A stretch of 64,000 nucleotides of DNA from Aquimarina longa SW024 (GTDB taxonomy: Bacteria; Bacteroidota; Bacteroidia; Flavobacteriales; Flavobacteriaceae), in the NCBI RefSeq assembly GCF_001401755.1, contig NZ_KQ474101.1:139039-203038 (forward strand), read 5' to 3'. Positions within the stretch are counted from its first letter, which is position 1. Every line of letters begins with the position of its first letter. Below are positions 35,423-43,613 of the stretch, piece after piece. The notes under the pieces are model-generated. The model saw only the letters and a program-made list of their open reading frames with translations. It did not search any database and had not been told where the DNA came from. Both the position numbers and the translations under genes were made by a program.

Positions 35423-36580
35423 TCAGGTTTTCCTTAAGGCATATACTCCTAATATTGGACCAATACATAAAATCATATATGATATAGTATCGTCTATTTG
35501 TTCTATCAAAAATGATAATAACTGAATACTCACAATTGTTATGGAAAAACCAATACAGTTAACAATTGTAAGACCAGTGCCCCTTAATTCTGAAGGAACA
35601 GCTGCTGCAACCATTGTAGAAAACTGAGGAGAGTCTGATATAACTAACATTCCCCAGATACTTAGTACAAGTAAAAAAAAGAATGGAGGCAATTGAAAGA
35701 GTAGAGGCGAAATAAGACATAGTAGACCAGAAATTAATAATGAAATATAAGCTACTTTTTTACTTCCTGTTTTTTGAGAAATAAAACCTCCTAAAATACA
35801 AGAGATAACCCCAATACTTATTATACTAAATGACCAAAAAGGTATTGGAATCTTAATAAAATGATGATTTGCATATGTTTTTAGAATCATTGGAACAAAT
35901 GCCCAAAATGCATACAACTCCCACATATGACCAAAATACCCAAAAGCAGCTTTTCTAAAACTAGGGATACTAAAAAGCTGTGTTACGATACCTAATTGAA
36001 GTTTGGAAACTAATTTTCTGTATGGTCCATCAGGAACTAGACTCCACATAACCAATCCTCCAATAAACGCTAATATTGATGTACTGATAATAACGATTCG
36101 ATAATCACTGCTTAATGAAAAGTGGTTGATTAAATGAGGGAACGCTGTTCCAAGAACTAATGCGCCTACAAGATATCCTAGTGCTTTGCCTAAACCGCCT
36201 TTATAATAATCAGAAGCTATTTTCATACCAATAGGATATATACCAGCAAGAAAAAAGCCAGTTGCAAACCGAGCAGTAAGTAAATTGAAAATTGTGATAT
36301 TAGGGATCAATATAGCAATATTACTTAACCCTCCTAAAAAAGCGCAGATCATAAATATACGTGATGGTGAAAAGCGATCAGCGAGTGTTAATAATGCAAA
36401 GGTAAGTGTGCCTATGATAAAACCAAACTGCACAAAAGATAACAGATATCCCAAAATATTAAAACTAGCATTGATATGGGAGGCAAGATCATCAATAACA
36501 ACATTACCAACAAACCACAATGAAGTGCAAAAAAATTGCGAAATAATAATAACAGGAAGTATGTAGAATTTTGGTTTCAA
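35423..36580 (-). CDS. Major facilitator superfamily transporter
   Basis: A 385-residue inner-membrane protein with about 12 hydrophobic segments and MFS-type loops (LADRFSPSRIF after the second helix, the loop-2 motif; SQKTGSKKVAY after the eighth). The start PVIIISQFFCTSLWFVGN is typical of a sub-group of small MFS proteins. I cannot assign a substrate. It follows a secreted CBM9-like lipoprotein by only 4 nt, so the two are co-transcribed, suggesting uptake or export of a sugar-like or related small molecule. Confidence 0.85.
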   Translation of the reverse strand: MKPKFYILPVIIISQFFCTSLWFVGNVVIDDLASHINASFNILGYLLSFVQFGFIIGTLTFALLTLADRFSPSRIFMICAFLGGLSNIAILIPNITIFNLLTARFATGFFLAGIYPIGMKIASDYYKGGLGKALGYLVGALVLGTAFPHLINHFSLSSDYRIVIISTSILAFIGGLVMWSLVPDGPYRKLVSKLQLGIVTQLFSIPSFRKAAFGYFGHMWELYAFWAFVPMILKTYANHHFIKIPIPFWSFSIISIGVISCILGGFISQKTGSKKVAYISLLISGLLCLISPLLFQLPPFFFLLVLSIWGMLVISDSPQFSTMVAAAVPSELRGTGLTIVNCIGFSITIVSIQLLSFLIEQIDDTISYMILCIGPILGVYALRKT

Positions 36581-36584
36581 TAGG

Positions 36585-37382
36585 CTATTCTTTTAGAATT
36601 AGTGTGCCAAAAGTATTAGTATTGCTCAAAGCTAGATTTTTTTCTTCTCCAGCAATAAAAACAGAACCGATAAAATTTTCTCTTTCCTTACTACCATCAT
36701 TATCATTATAAGCTATTGCAAACCCTAGTTTTTGATCTTTTATTAGAAGTATAGGGTCATTAACTTCTCCTTCTGTATAGGTGTCGTCATAAATAGTGAT
36801 TTCAAACTCCCATACAGATACATCTTCATTGGTTTTTCGTTTAGAATTGATATGATTATTAAATAACATCGGTTTTTTTGCCTCATCTAAGCTTACTACA
36901 TTATTATCTAATCCGATATGATAGACAAATGCATTAAAATTATGTTGATAAGTGCCACCAGAATTATCAGCATCTATAAAAATCGATATGGTATCATCAT
37001 TCCACCATGATTTTAATGGATCTTTATGCAAGTCGTATAAGATATCATCTTTAATTTCTACTAGTATGTATAAAGCATTTGGAGTCCATGCTATTTTATA
37101 TCGACCAAAGAAGTCATTAAATGTATAAGGTTCTCCTTGCCACTTTTGATCAAAACCATACCAAATGGTTTCTTTCCAAATAGGATCATTCATTTCTCCA
37201 TCTAGTTTTGGAACAATTACAGCTTTTTTGACATTTTTGATTTGATGATCGATTTTTTTGTACTGATTTTTAATGTCTTTTTGGGACACAATAGCTAATG
37301 TATTCTTAAAACTAGCATCAGAGATATTTTTTCTACAACTTACGATACTTAGGATATAACATAATAAAGCTATTCTTTTCAT
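36585..37382 (-). CDS. CBM9-like lipoprotein
   Basis: A 265-residue lipoprotein (MKRIALLCYILSIVSC, Cys at 16). The body from about residue 50 matches the family 9 carbohydrate-binding/DOMON-like fold: VPKLDGEMNDPIWKET, FGRYKIAWTPNALYILVEIKDD, WWNDDTISIFIDADN and VWEFEITIYDD, in the usual order. No catalytic domain is attached. It may present a carbohydrate to the MFS transporter encoded immediately downstream (4-nt gap), though the MFS is in the inner membrane and this protein probably faces outward or into the periplasm. Confidence 0.82.
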   Translation of the reverse strand: MKRIALLCYILSIVSCRKNISDASFKNTLAIVSQKDIKNQYKKIDHQIKNVKKAVIVPKLDGEMNDPIWKETIWYGFDQKWQGEPYTFNDFFGRYKIAWTPNALYILVEIKDDILYDLHKDPLKSWWNDDTISIFIDADNSGGTYQHNFNAFVYHIGLDNNVVSLDEAKKPMLFNNHINSKRKTNEDVSVWEFEITIYDDTYTEGEVNDPILLIKDQKLGFAIAYNDNDGSKERENFIGSVFIAGEEKNLALSNTNTFGTLILKE

Positions 37383-37833
37383 AATTAGATACGATTCTAA
37401 TAATCATAGTAAATGTAGTAAACAAAAATTTAAAAACTTGTACCATACATTAATTCTGATTTTTTTTAACCCGAATTGTTTAATACAACTTTATTGTCTG
37501 TAGAGGAAATATAGCGATAATAAACTCTCTATAGATCTGTTATTATCCATAGAGAGTAAGAGAAAAAGATTATGTTTTTATAAAAATAATTACATGTAAG
37601 TAATTCTTCGGTTTTTTGAAATACGAGTTCCATTCTATAACAGATACTGCTTGCGGGACCGATGTTAGGTTGTTACCGCATGAGTATAACCACTCATACG
37701 GTATTTTTCCTTTGTTTTTAGTAAAAAAATGGCAATACAAAAAATGGTTTACAGAGATGTGTATATGATATGTGGTAGTATGGTATAATTTTATACTTCA
37801 TTCTACAATGAACTAAAAACAAATGGACAAGTA
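37383..37833 (+). promoter_or_regulatory. Long noncoding gap with two hairpins before the OsmC operon
   Basis: This 450-nt stretch holds no gene that I can support. Two inverted repeats stand out: ACTCTCTAT/ATAGAGAGT (37524-37557) and a strong 12-pair hairpin with one mismatch (37674-37685 with 37692-37703, loop ATAACC) followed by TTTTTCC. The second has terminator form on the plus strand, about 165 nt before the OsmC start. It could end a small RNA or act as a leader attenuator if transcription begins upstream; no known riboswitch pattern was recognised. Confidence 0.45.
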
Positions 37834-37841
37834 TATTTTTG
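37834..37841 (+). promoter_or_regulatory. -7 promoter box of the OsmC operon
   Basis: TATTTTTG (TAnnTTTG) lies 27-34 nt upstream of the OsmC ATG, downstream of the hairpins in the gap, so this promoter would not be affected by them. Confidence 0.5.
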
Positions 37842-37867
37842 TCATGTAATAGTATGAAAATATATAA

Positions 37868-38323
37868 ATGAAACATTCAGCGAGGATATTCTGGAAGAGA
37901 CAGCAACAAGAACTATTTAATGATGGCAACTATAGTCGAAAGCATATTTGGTATTTTGATGGAGGTACAGAAATTATCGCATCATCTTCTCCTACAGTTA
38001 TTCCTGTTCCCATGTCTGATGCATCGGCAGTTGATCCCGAAGAAGCATTTTTAGCCTCTCTTTCTAGTTGTCACATGTTATTTTTTCTTTCTATCGCTTC
38101 AAAAAAAAAGTATGTTGTAGAGAGTTATGAGGATAATCCTATTGGAAAGCTAGAAGCTATCCATGGAAAAAAAGCAATTACTACAATTACATTACATCCT
38201 AAGATAGTCTTTAGAGGAAAAGATCCGTCATTAAAAAATATAGAACAGATGCATCATTTGGCACATTCTAATTGTTTTATTGCAAATTCTATTACCGCAA
38301 ATATTCAAATCAAATTAATATAA
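37868..38323 (+). CDS. OsmC-family thiol peroxidase-like protein
   Basis: A 151-residue cytosolic protein of the OsmC/Ohr superfamily. The two redox Cys are in SSCHMLFFL (about residue 68) and AHSNCFIANS (about 136), the usual spacing for OsmC-type organic hydroperoxide reductases. The N-terminal strand region (NYSRKHIWYFDGGTEI) fits the subgroup without strong stress annotation. It begins a plus-strand run with the ACT and DinB genes (8-nt gaps each), hinting at a stress-related operon. Confidence 0.87.
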   Translation: MKHSARIFWKRQQQELFNDGNYSRKHIWYFDGGTEIIASSSPTVIPVPMSDASAVDPEEAFLASLSSCHMLFFLSIASKKKYVVESYEDNPIGKLEAIHGKKAITTITLHPKIVFRGKDPSLKNIEQMHHLAHSNCFIANSITANIQIKLI

Positions 38324-38331
38324 AATCTAGT

Positions 38332-38727
38332 ATGAAAAATTTAGCAATTAGATTAGAAAACAAACTAGGAGCTCTAGCAAAAATGGGAAAAATTTTAGGA
38401 AATGAAGGAGTAAGTCTCGAAGGAGGAGGAGTTTTTGTATATCATAACATTGGAGTGGCTAATTTTTTGGTAAAGGATGCCGAAAAAGGAAAAAAAGCAT
38501 TGGAATCTCATGGAATTGAAGTATTCGAAATCAATGATGTACTTATTCAAAAACTAGATCAGGAAACCCCTGGGCAGTTAGGGAAAATTTGCGATTTAAT
38601 GGAAAAAAATAGGGTTAACATAATAACACAATATAGTGATCATGAGAATCAGTTGATATTGGTTGTTGATGATTATGAAAAAGGTAAGGTTATTTCAGAA
38701 AACTGGAGTAAAGGAATATATAAATAG
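38332..38727 (+). CDS. ACT-domain protein
   Basis: A 131-residue protein made of two ACT-like halves: MKNLAIRLENKLGALAKMGKIL (1-22) with GVSLEGGGVFVY, and ETPGQLGKICDLMEKNRVNI (about 77-96) with YSDHENQLILVVDDYEKGKV. Such stand-alone double ACT proteins bind amino acids in known cases, but this one has no characterised target. I set the start at 38332; an upstream in-frame ATG at 38272 would lie inside the OsmC gene and add residues not typical of the fold. It is 8 nt after osmC and 8 nt before the DinB gene. Confidence 0.8.
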   Translation: MKNLAIRLENKLGALAKMGKILGNEGVSLEGGGVFVYHNIGVANFLVKDAEKGKKALESHGIEVFEINDVLIQKLDQETPGQLGKICDLMEKNRVNIITQYSDHENQLILVVDDYEKGKVISENWSKGIYK

Positions 38728-38735
38728 TAGTTTTT

Positions 38736-39206
38736 ATGAATTCAATTGAAATTATTTTATTAAACAGTGAAGAAACAAGAAGACGAAGTATAAAGCTTTG
38801 GCAAGGAATACCAGAAGAGTATTGGAATTGGAAACCTGATAAAGATGCATTTACTATTATAGAAAAAATAAGACATGTATTAGAAAGTGAACATTTATTT
38901 CATAAAATCATTGATAATAGAGGGAACTTAGGAGATTACCTATCTCCTTGGGAAGGAATAGAATACTCAGATTTAGAATTTGAACTAGAATTGGCAAAAA
39001 AGTATAGAGTACATTTTTTAAATATGATAAAAGGGCTTACGATTTTTGATTTAGAAAATATCATAATTGAAAGAACAGAAGTAGGGCAGCATAAAAAATT
39101 AGGAGACTATCTGAATAGGATCGTGTTTCATGAGGCGGTACACATGGGACAAATGTTGGGGTATTTGAGAATACTTAGTTTAGAAAGGCCTAAGATATGG
39201 GATTGA
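38736..39206 (+). CDS. DinB-family protein
   Basis: A 156-residue four-helix-bundle protein of the DinB/YfiT superfamily. The helix NSEETRRRSIKLWQGIPEEYWNWKP opens the fold, and the metal His residues are in RHVLESEHLFHK (about 46-57) and VFHEAVHMGQMLGYLR (about 131-146). Bacterial members include metal-dependent thiol S-transferases, notably bacillithiol transferases, which would fit the bshB1 gene at 6443 and the OsmC neighbour. The exact reaction is not predictable. Confidence 0.82.
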   Translation: MNSIEIILLNSEETRRRSIKLWQGIPEEYWNWKPDKDAFTIIEKIRHVLESEHLFHKIIDNRGNLGDYLSPWEGIEYSDLEFELELAKKYRVHFLNMIKGLTIFDLENIIIERTEVGQHKKLGDYLNRIVFHEAVHMGQMLGYLRILSLERPKIWD

Positions 39207-39260
39207 AAATAGTATATTAGTTTTGTGTATTGAAACTGGGTAATCTCATGATAGTATTTA

Positions 39261-39950
39261 ATGGAAGAGTTTGAAAATAAATTTACTAAAGTAGCTTCTC
39301 TTTTAGGAGACAAATCCCGAGCTGTTATGCTCTGGTGTTTATTAGATGGTAGAGCATATACTGCAATGGAATTAGCTACATGTGCTGATATTTCTGCACA
39401 ATCGGCTAGTAACCATTTGAAAAAATTAATAACAGCCAAAATTTTATCTGTAGAAAAACAAGGACGGCATAGGTATTATCGATATTCAACGTCTGAGGTT
39501 GCTCAGGTTATTGAATCCATGGCTGGTTTAGTATCTTTAGATGATGAGTATAATAGAGTTCATACACCAAAGAGTAGTGCTATTACCTACGCAAGAACTT
39601 GCTATGATCATTTGGCTGGAGAAATAAGTGTGAAAATCACGGATGCATTGCTTAAAAATGATATTATAAAAACTTTAGAAAATGTTTATAAGGTAACTCC
39701 TATTGGAAAAAAATGGTTTGAAAGCCTAGCAATTGATACTGATGAAATAAGGTTGCAAAAACGTTCTTTTGCACATCCGTGTTTAGATTGGAGTGAGCGT
39801 AAACACCATCTAGCAGGCGCATTAGGAGCAACATTTCTTATGATGATGCTACAGCAAGATTGGGTACGAAGAAAAAAAGATTGTAGAGAGGTAATTATTA
39901 CTGCAAAAGGTAAGATAGAATTAAAAACTAGATTACATTTAGAAATTTAA
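39261..39950 (+). CDS. ArsR-family winged-helix transcriptional regulator
   Basis: A 229-residue regulator with an N-terminal ArsR-type winged helix: VASLLGDKSRAVMLWCLLDGRAYTAMEL (7-34), recognition helix SAQSASNHLKKLITAKIL (about 43-60) and wing EKQGRHRYYRYS. The long C-terminal part (about 90-229) has no obvious metal-binding Cys cluster and resembles one-component regulators of stress or detoxification genes (FAHPCLDWSERKHHLAGALG). It follows the OsmC-ACT-DinB run by 54 nt and may autoregulate the operon. A terminator follows. Confidence 0.87.
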   Translation: MEEFENKFTKVASLLGDKSRAVMLWCLLDGRAYTAMELATCADISAQSASNHLKKLITAKILSVEKQGRHRYYRYSTSEVAQVIESMAGLVSLDDEYNRVHTPKSSAITYARTCYDHLAGEISVKITDALLKNDIIKTLENVYKVTPIGKKWFESLAIDTDEIRLQKRSFAHPCLDWSERKHHLAGALGATFLMMMLQQDWVRRKKDCREVIITAKGKIELKTRLHLEI

Positions 39951-39978
39951 AAACCGCCTTCATATAAAAAGGCGGTTT
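39951..39978 (+). terminator. Terminator after the ArsR gene
   Basis: A perfect 10-bp stem (AAACCGCCTT with AAGGCGGTTT) around an 8-nt loop directly follows the stop codon; the T-run is short. Confidence 0.75.
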
Positions 39979-40011
39979 CATAAAATTAAAATAAACAACA
40001 TTATAGTTTAG

Positions 40012-40055
40012 AGCCTATCCAGGCTATCACTTACATTAGAATATAATCATTCTAA
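40012..40055 (-). terminator. Hairpins after the beta-oxidation operon
   Basis: Two small stems, AGCCT/AGGCT (40012-40025) and TTAGAAT/ATTCTAA (40036-40055), lie past the acyl-CoA dehydrogenase stop. Neither has a good U-run on the minus strand, so the operon end is only tentatively placed here. Confidence 0.35.
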
Positions 40056-40070
40056 TATAAGACCCTTATT

Positions 40071-41879
40071 TTAACCAATAAAATACCCATTCTCTTGAGC
40101 AATTTTATCTGCGATTTTAGTTCTTAAAGCAACCACGTTTGGTTGGTTAGTGTATTTAGTAAAGCGCTTCAGTCCCATAAGCATCATTCGCTGCTCATCA
40201 CCTTCAGCAAAAGAAACAATTGCTTCTTTTCCTTTTTTGATGATAATATCTACAGCATTGTATAAATACAATTGAGACATTGCGATCTGAGTTTCTTGAG
40301 CTTCTTCACCAAAACGTTTTGCATTTTTTTCAGTTCTTAGGATTGTAGATTCAGCCATATAGATTTCAATTAAGATATCGGAAGCAGCTAATAGTAATTG
40401 TTGATGCTCTTCTAATTGAGGTCCATATTTCTGAACAGCAGATCCGGCAACCATCAAGAATACTTTCTTAAGTTTGGCTACAATTTCTTTTTCTTCAGAA
40501 AATAAGATAGAATAATCAGGTGTGTCAAAAGAAGGAATACCAGTAAGCTCATCAGCAACTTTCATGGCAGGACCTAGTAAATCTACATGACCTTTCATAG
40601 CTTTTTTAACCAACATACCTACGGCTAGCATACGATTGATCTCGTTAGTACCTTCATAAATACGGGAAATACGAGCGTCTCTCCATGCTGATTCCATAGG
40701 AGTATCTGCAGAGAATCCCATACCTCCAAAAATTTGAATTCCTTCATCAGTTGTATTTTGAACATCTTCAGAAACAGCAACTTTTAGAATAGAACACTCA
40801 ATTGCATATTCTTCAACGCCTTTAAGCTCTGCTTCTTGATGTGTATTTCCTTCCGCTTGACGAATAGCAATTCTATCTTCAATATTTTTTGCAGCTCTAT
40901 AACTGGCAGATTCATCAGCATAGGTATTGGTAGCCATCTCTGCAATTTTAGCTTTGATTGCTCCAAAATTCATAATTGGAGTTTTAAACTGAATACGCTC
41001 ATTAGCATAATTAGTAGCTTCTCCAATGATTCTACGTTGTGCGTCTAAACATGCAGCAGCAAGTTTGATACGACCTACATTTAATGCATTCATTGCGATT
41101 TTAAACCCATTACCTCTTTCTGATAACATGTTTTCTACAGGTACTTTGGTATCACTAAAGAATACCTGACGAGTAGAGGAAGAATGAATACCTAATTTTT
41201 TCTCTTCATCTGCTAGAGAAATCCCATTAGAAGGGTCGTTTTCTACAATAAATCCCGTGATATTTTTATCATCTTCGATACGTGCAAAAACAATAAATAC
41301 ACTACAGAATCCTGCATTAGAGATCCACATTTTCTGACCAGAAATTAAGTAATGTGTTCCATCATCAGAAAGTACGGCTTTTGTTTTACCAGAATTGGCA
41401 TCAGATCCTGCTCCTGGTTCGGTTAAGCAATAGGCACCAAACCACTCGCCAGTAGCTAGTTTAGGGACATATTTTTTCTTTTGCTCTTCATTACCATATA
41501 AAGTAATTGGCATTGTACCAATACCAGTATGAGCTCCAAATGCGGTACTAAATGATCCTGTCGCTCCAGAGATATAATCACATACTAACATAGTAGATAC
41601 AAATCCCATTCCTAGTCCATTATATGCTTCTGGTACAGCTACTCCTAATAACCCAAGTTCACCAGCTTTGCGCATACATTCTTCAGTATAGGCATAGTCT
41701 TTATTTTCAAATCGTTCCCAATGAGCCCATAGTTCACGGTCTACAAATTCTTTGGTACTATCTCGCATCATTCGTTGCTCTTCAGAAAAATCTTCTGGAG
41801 TAAATACATCTTCACTTTTTGTTTCTTTGACAAGGAATTGACCTCCTCTAAGAATATCTTTGTTTATAGTTTCGCTCAT
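40071..41879 (-). CDS. Acyl-CoA dehydrogenase (long form with C-terminal extension)
   Basis: A 602-residue FAD enzyme that introduces the trans-2 double bond into acyl-CoA. The core (1-420) has the FAD/acyl motifs YCLTEPGAGSDANSGKT, KMWISNAGFC, and the C-terminal-half strings IQIFGGMGFSADTPMESAWRDARISRIYEGTNEINR, where the Glu of YEGTNE is the usual catalytic-base region. The extra ~180 residues after it match the extension of VLCAD-like and DUF1974-type bacterial enzymes. It is the last gene of the MarR-FadB-thiolase run, 124 nt after the thiolase. Electrons should pass to ETF, not encoded here. Confidence 0.93.
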   Translation of the reverse strand: MSETINKDILRGGQFLVKETKSEDVFTPEDFSEEQRMMRDSTKEFVDRELWAHWERFENKDYAYTEECMRKAGELGLLGVAVPEAYNGLGMGFVSTMLVCDYISGATGSFSTAFGAHTGIGTMPITLYGNEEQKKKYVPKLATGEWFGAYCLTEPGAGSDANSGKTKAVLSDDGTHYLISGQKMWISNAGFCSVFIVFARIEDDKNITGFIVENDPSNGISLADEEKKLGIHSSSTRQVFFSDTKVPVENMLSERGNGFKIAMNALNVGRIKLAAACLDAQRRIIGEATNYANERIQFKTPIMNFGAIKAKIAEMATNTYADESASYRAAKNIEDRIAIRQAEGNTHQEAELKGVEEYAIECSILKVAVSEDVQNTTDEGIQIFGGMGFSADTPMESAWRDARISRIYEGTNEINRMLAVGMLVKKAMKGHVDLLGPAMKVADELTGIPSFDTPDYSILFSEEKEIVAKLKKVFLMVAGSAVQKYGPQLEEHQQLLLAASDILIEIYMAESTILRTEKNAKRFGEEAQETQIAMSQLYLYNAVDIIIKKGKEAIVSFAEGDEQRMMLMGLKRFTKYTNQPNVVALRTKIADKIAQENGYFIG

Positions 41880-42003
41880 AGTTTTATTTTTTTTTGAGTT
41901 TAGACTTTTAGAAACTAAAGCCTAGATTTTTTTTAATTACATATATTTTGATTTCTTTTTAAATTTTTAACAGTCTAATTTGTAGACGCTAATAATTTAA
42001 TGT

Positions 42004-43194
42004 TTAGTTCAGAAATTCAAATATTCCGGCGGCTCCTTGTCCTGTACCAACACACATCGTTACCATACCATATTTACCTTTCATATCACGCTTGCGCATC
42101 TCATCGAATAACTGTACTGAAAGTTTAGCTCCTGTACATCCTAGTGGATGTCCTAATGCAATAGCACCTCCATTAACATTTACAATGTTTTGATTAAGGC
42201 CTAGTTCTCTTATTACAGCAAGAGATTGTGAAGCAAAAGCTTCATTAAGTTCTATTAATGCTATATCATCTTGGTTTAATCCGGCTTGTTTTAGAGCTTT
42301 TGGGATTGCTTTTACAGGACCGATACCCATAATTCTAGGTTCTACACCTGCTGCTGCATAGTTAACGAGTCTAGCGATAGGTTCAAGATTTAATTCTTTA
42401 ACCATTTCTTCACTCATTACCATTACAAAGGCAGCTCCATCACTCATTTGAGAAGAATTACCAGCAGTAACACTACCTCCTGCTTCGAATACAGGTCTAA
42501 GCTTACCTAATACTTCTTTGCTAGTTCCGGCACGAGGACCTTCATCTTTAGATACAGTATATGATTTTGTAGCTTTTTTCCCATTCTCATCTACATAAAT
42601 CTGTTCTACATTTATAGGGACTATTTGGTCCTGAAAACGATCTTCAGCTTGTGCTTTTAGCGCTTTCATATGAGAATTATATGCAAATTCATCCTGATCT
42701 TCTCTAGATACTTTAAATTGATGAGCTACTGCTTCTGCAGTATTACCCATTCCCCAATAGTAGTCTTCATGACCTGACTTAGCTAGGTCATAATTTAATT
42801 CAGTTTTATAACCAGTCATAGGAACTGCACTCATACTTTCTGCACCACCAGCAATAATACAATCTGCCATTCCAGACTGTATTTTAGCTGTAGCAATACC
42901 TATGGTTTCAATCCCAGATGAACAGAATCTGTTTACGGTTACTCCTGGGACATCAACAGAATTTAATCCCATTAATGATATTAAACGTGCCATATTCAAT
43001 CCTTGAGATCCTTCTGGCATGGCATTACCTACAATTACGTCATCGATACGTTCTTTGTCTAATTGAGGTAATTCTTTCATCATATGCTGAATAGTTTCAG
43101 CTGCAAGCTCATCTGTTCTTTTGAACCTGAATACTCCGCGAGGTGCTTTTCCTACTGCTGTTCTATATGCTTTTACTATATATGCTGTTTTCAT
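42004..43194 (-). CDS. fadA: Acetyl-CoA acyltransferase (3-ketoacyl-CoA thiolase)
   Basis: This 396-residue thiolase performs the final, CoA-dependent cleavage of beta-oxidation. The catalytic set is complete: nucleophile Cys91 ([11 protein letters not shown]), His349 ([12 protein letters not shown]) and Cys381 (TMCVGTGQG). Its ATG overlaps the TGA of the out-of-frame tail of the four-helix-bundle gene (AATGA, 43191-43195), so before that insert it was presumably the next gene after fadB. Cleavage direction is inferred from the beta-oxidation context. Confidence 0.94.
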   Translation of the reverse strand: MKTAYIVKAYRTAVGKAPRGVFRFKRTDELAAETIQHMMKELPQLDKERIDDVIVGNAMPEGSQGLNMARLISLMGLNSVDVPGVTVNRFCSSGIETIGIATAKIQSGMADCIIAGGAESMSAVPMTGYKTELNYDLAKSGHEDYYWGMGNTAEAVAHQFKVSREDQDEFAYNSHMKALKAQAEDRFQDQIVPINVEQIYVDENGKKATKSYTVSKDEGPRAGTSKEVLGKLRPVFEAGGSVTAGNSSQMSDGAAFVMVMSEEMVKELNLEPIARLVNYAAAGVEPRIMGIGPVKAIPKALKQAGLNQDDIALIELNEAFASQSLAVIRELGLNQNIVNVNGGAIALGHPLGCTGAKLSVQLFDEMRKRDMKGKYGMVTMCVGTGQGAAGIFEFLN

Positions 43195-43584
43195 TGTTTT
43201 ATAGTATTGAGTATTGAGATGTTAGTATTGAGATTTATAATCTTTTTTTGAAATGAATAATTCATTTTCTGTATTTCAATACATAATTCAATAACTTGTT
43301 CTACTTTTTCTTTACTTATTATAATTTAATTCTATTACTAATATTAATTGTGTATGGAGTTCATAACATGAACCATTTGCAATACTTAAAAAATGTTTAA
43401 ATTCTTTACTTGAATTTCTTCCAGTACCTTCAACAATGTTAGAAGAAATAGAAATTGCGCTACGTTTTATTTGAGAAACTAAACCATATTTTTCATTAGA
43501 TGAAAGATCATTTGCAAGTTGATAGACAGATTTGGCTAAATCAATTGATTTTTTCCATATTTTTAAATCTTCAACTTTGTGCAT
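43191..43584 (-). pseudogene. Frameshifted four-helix-bundle (IVP/S23-type) gene
   Basis: The protein MHKVEDLKIWKKSIDLAKSV... with RSAISISSNIVEGTGRNSSKEF and ANGSCYELHTQL is a clear member of the four-helix-bundle family first seen inside 23S rRNA intervening sequences. In frame it stops at 43312 after LNYNK (90 residues, shorter than the usual ~120). One extra base near 43315-43318 explains this: the shifted frame continues SKEKVEQVIELCIEIQKMN and [20 protein letters not shown] to a stop at 43191 that overlaps the fadA ATG. I start it at the ATG 43584, which matches the family, rather than the longer frame from 43659 that runs into fadB. Frameshift could be real decay, a programmed shift or an assembly error. 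Inverted repeats flank it. Confidence 0.8.
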
Positions 43585-43613
43585 TACTTTATAATCTAAA
43601 TTCTCAATACTAA
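43201..43613. repeat. Inverted repeats bounding the four-helix-bundle gene
   Basis: TTAGTATTGAGA at 43222-43233 (plus) is repeated exactly on the minus strand at 43602-43613, with partial matching beyond (TTTATAA/TTTAGATTATAA). The left end also carries the unit AGTATTGAG three times between 43203 and 43232. The right copy begins at the fadB stop codon. In mRNA the two ends could pair and loop out the insert, as in the stem of rRNA intervening sequences. Confidence 0.65.

Noticed and set aside
43201..43240. Three AGTATTGAG units as a CRISPR or microsatellite array
   Set aside because: Only three short, irregularly spaced units with no spacers; better explained as the end of the IVS-like element.
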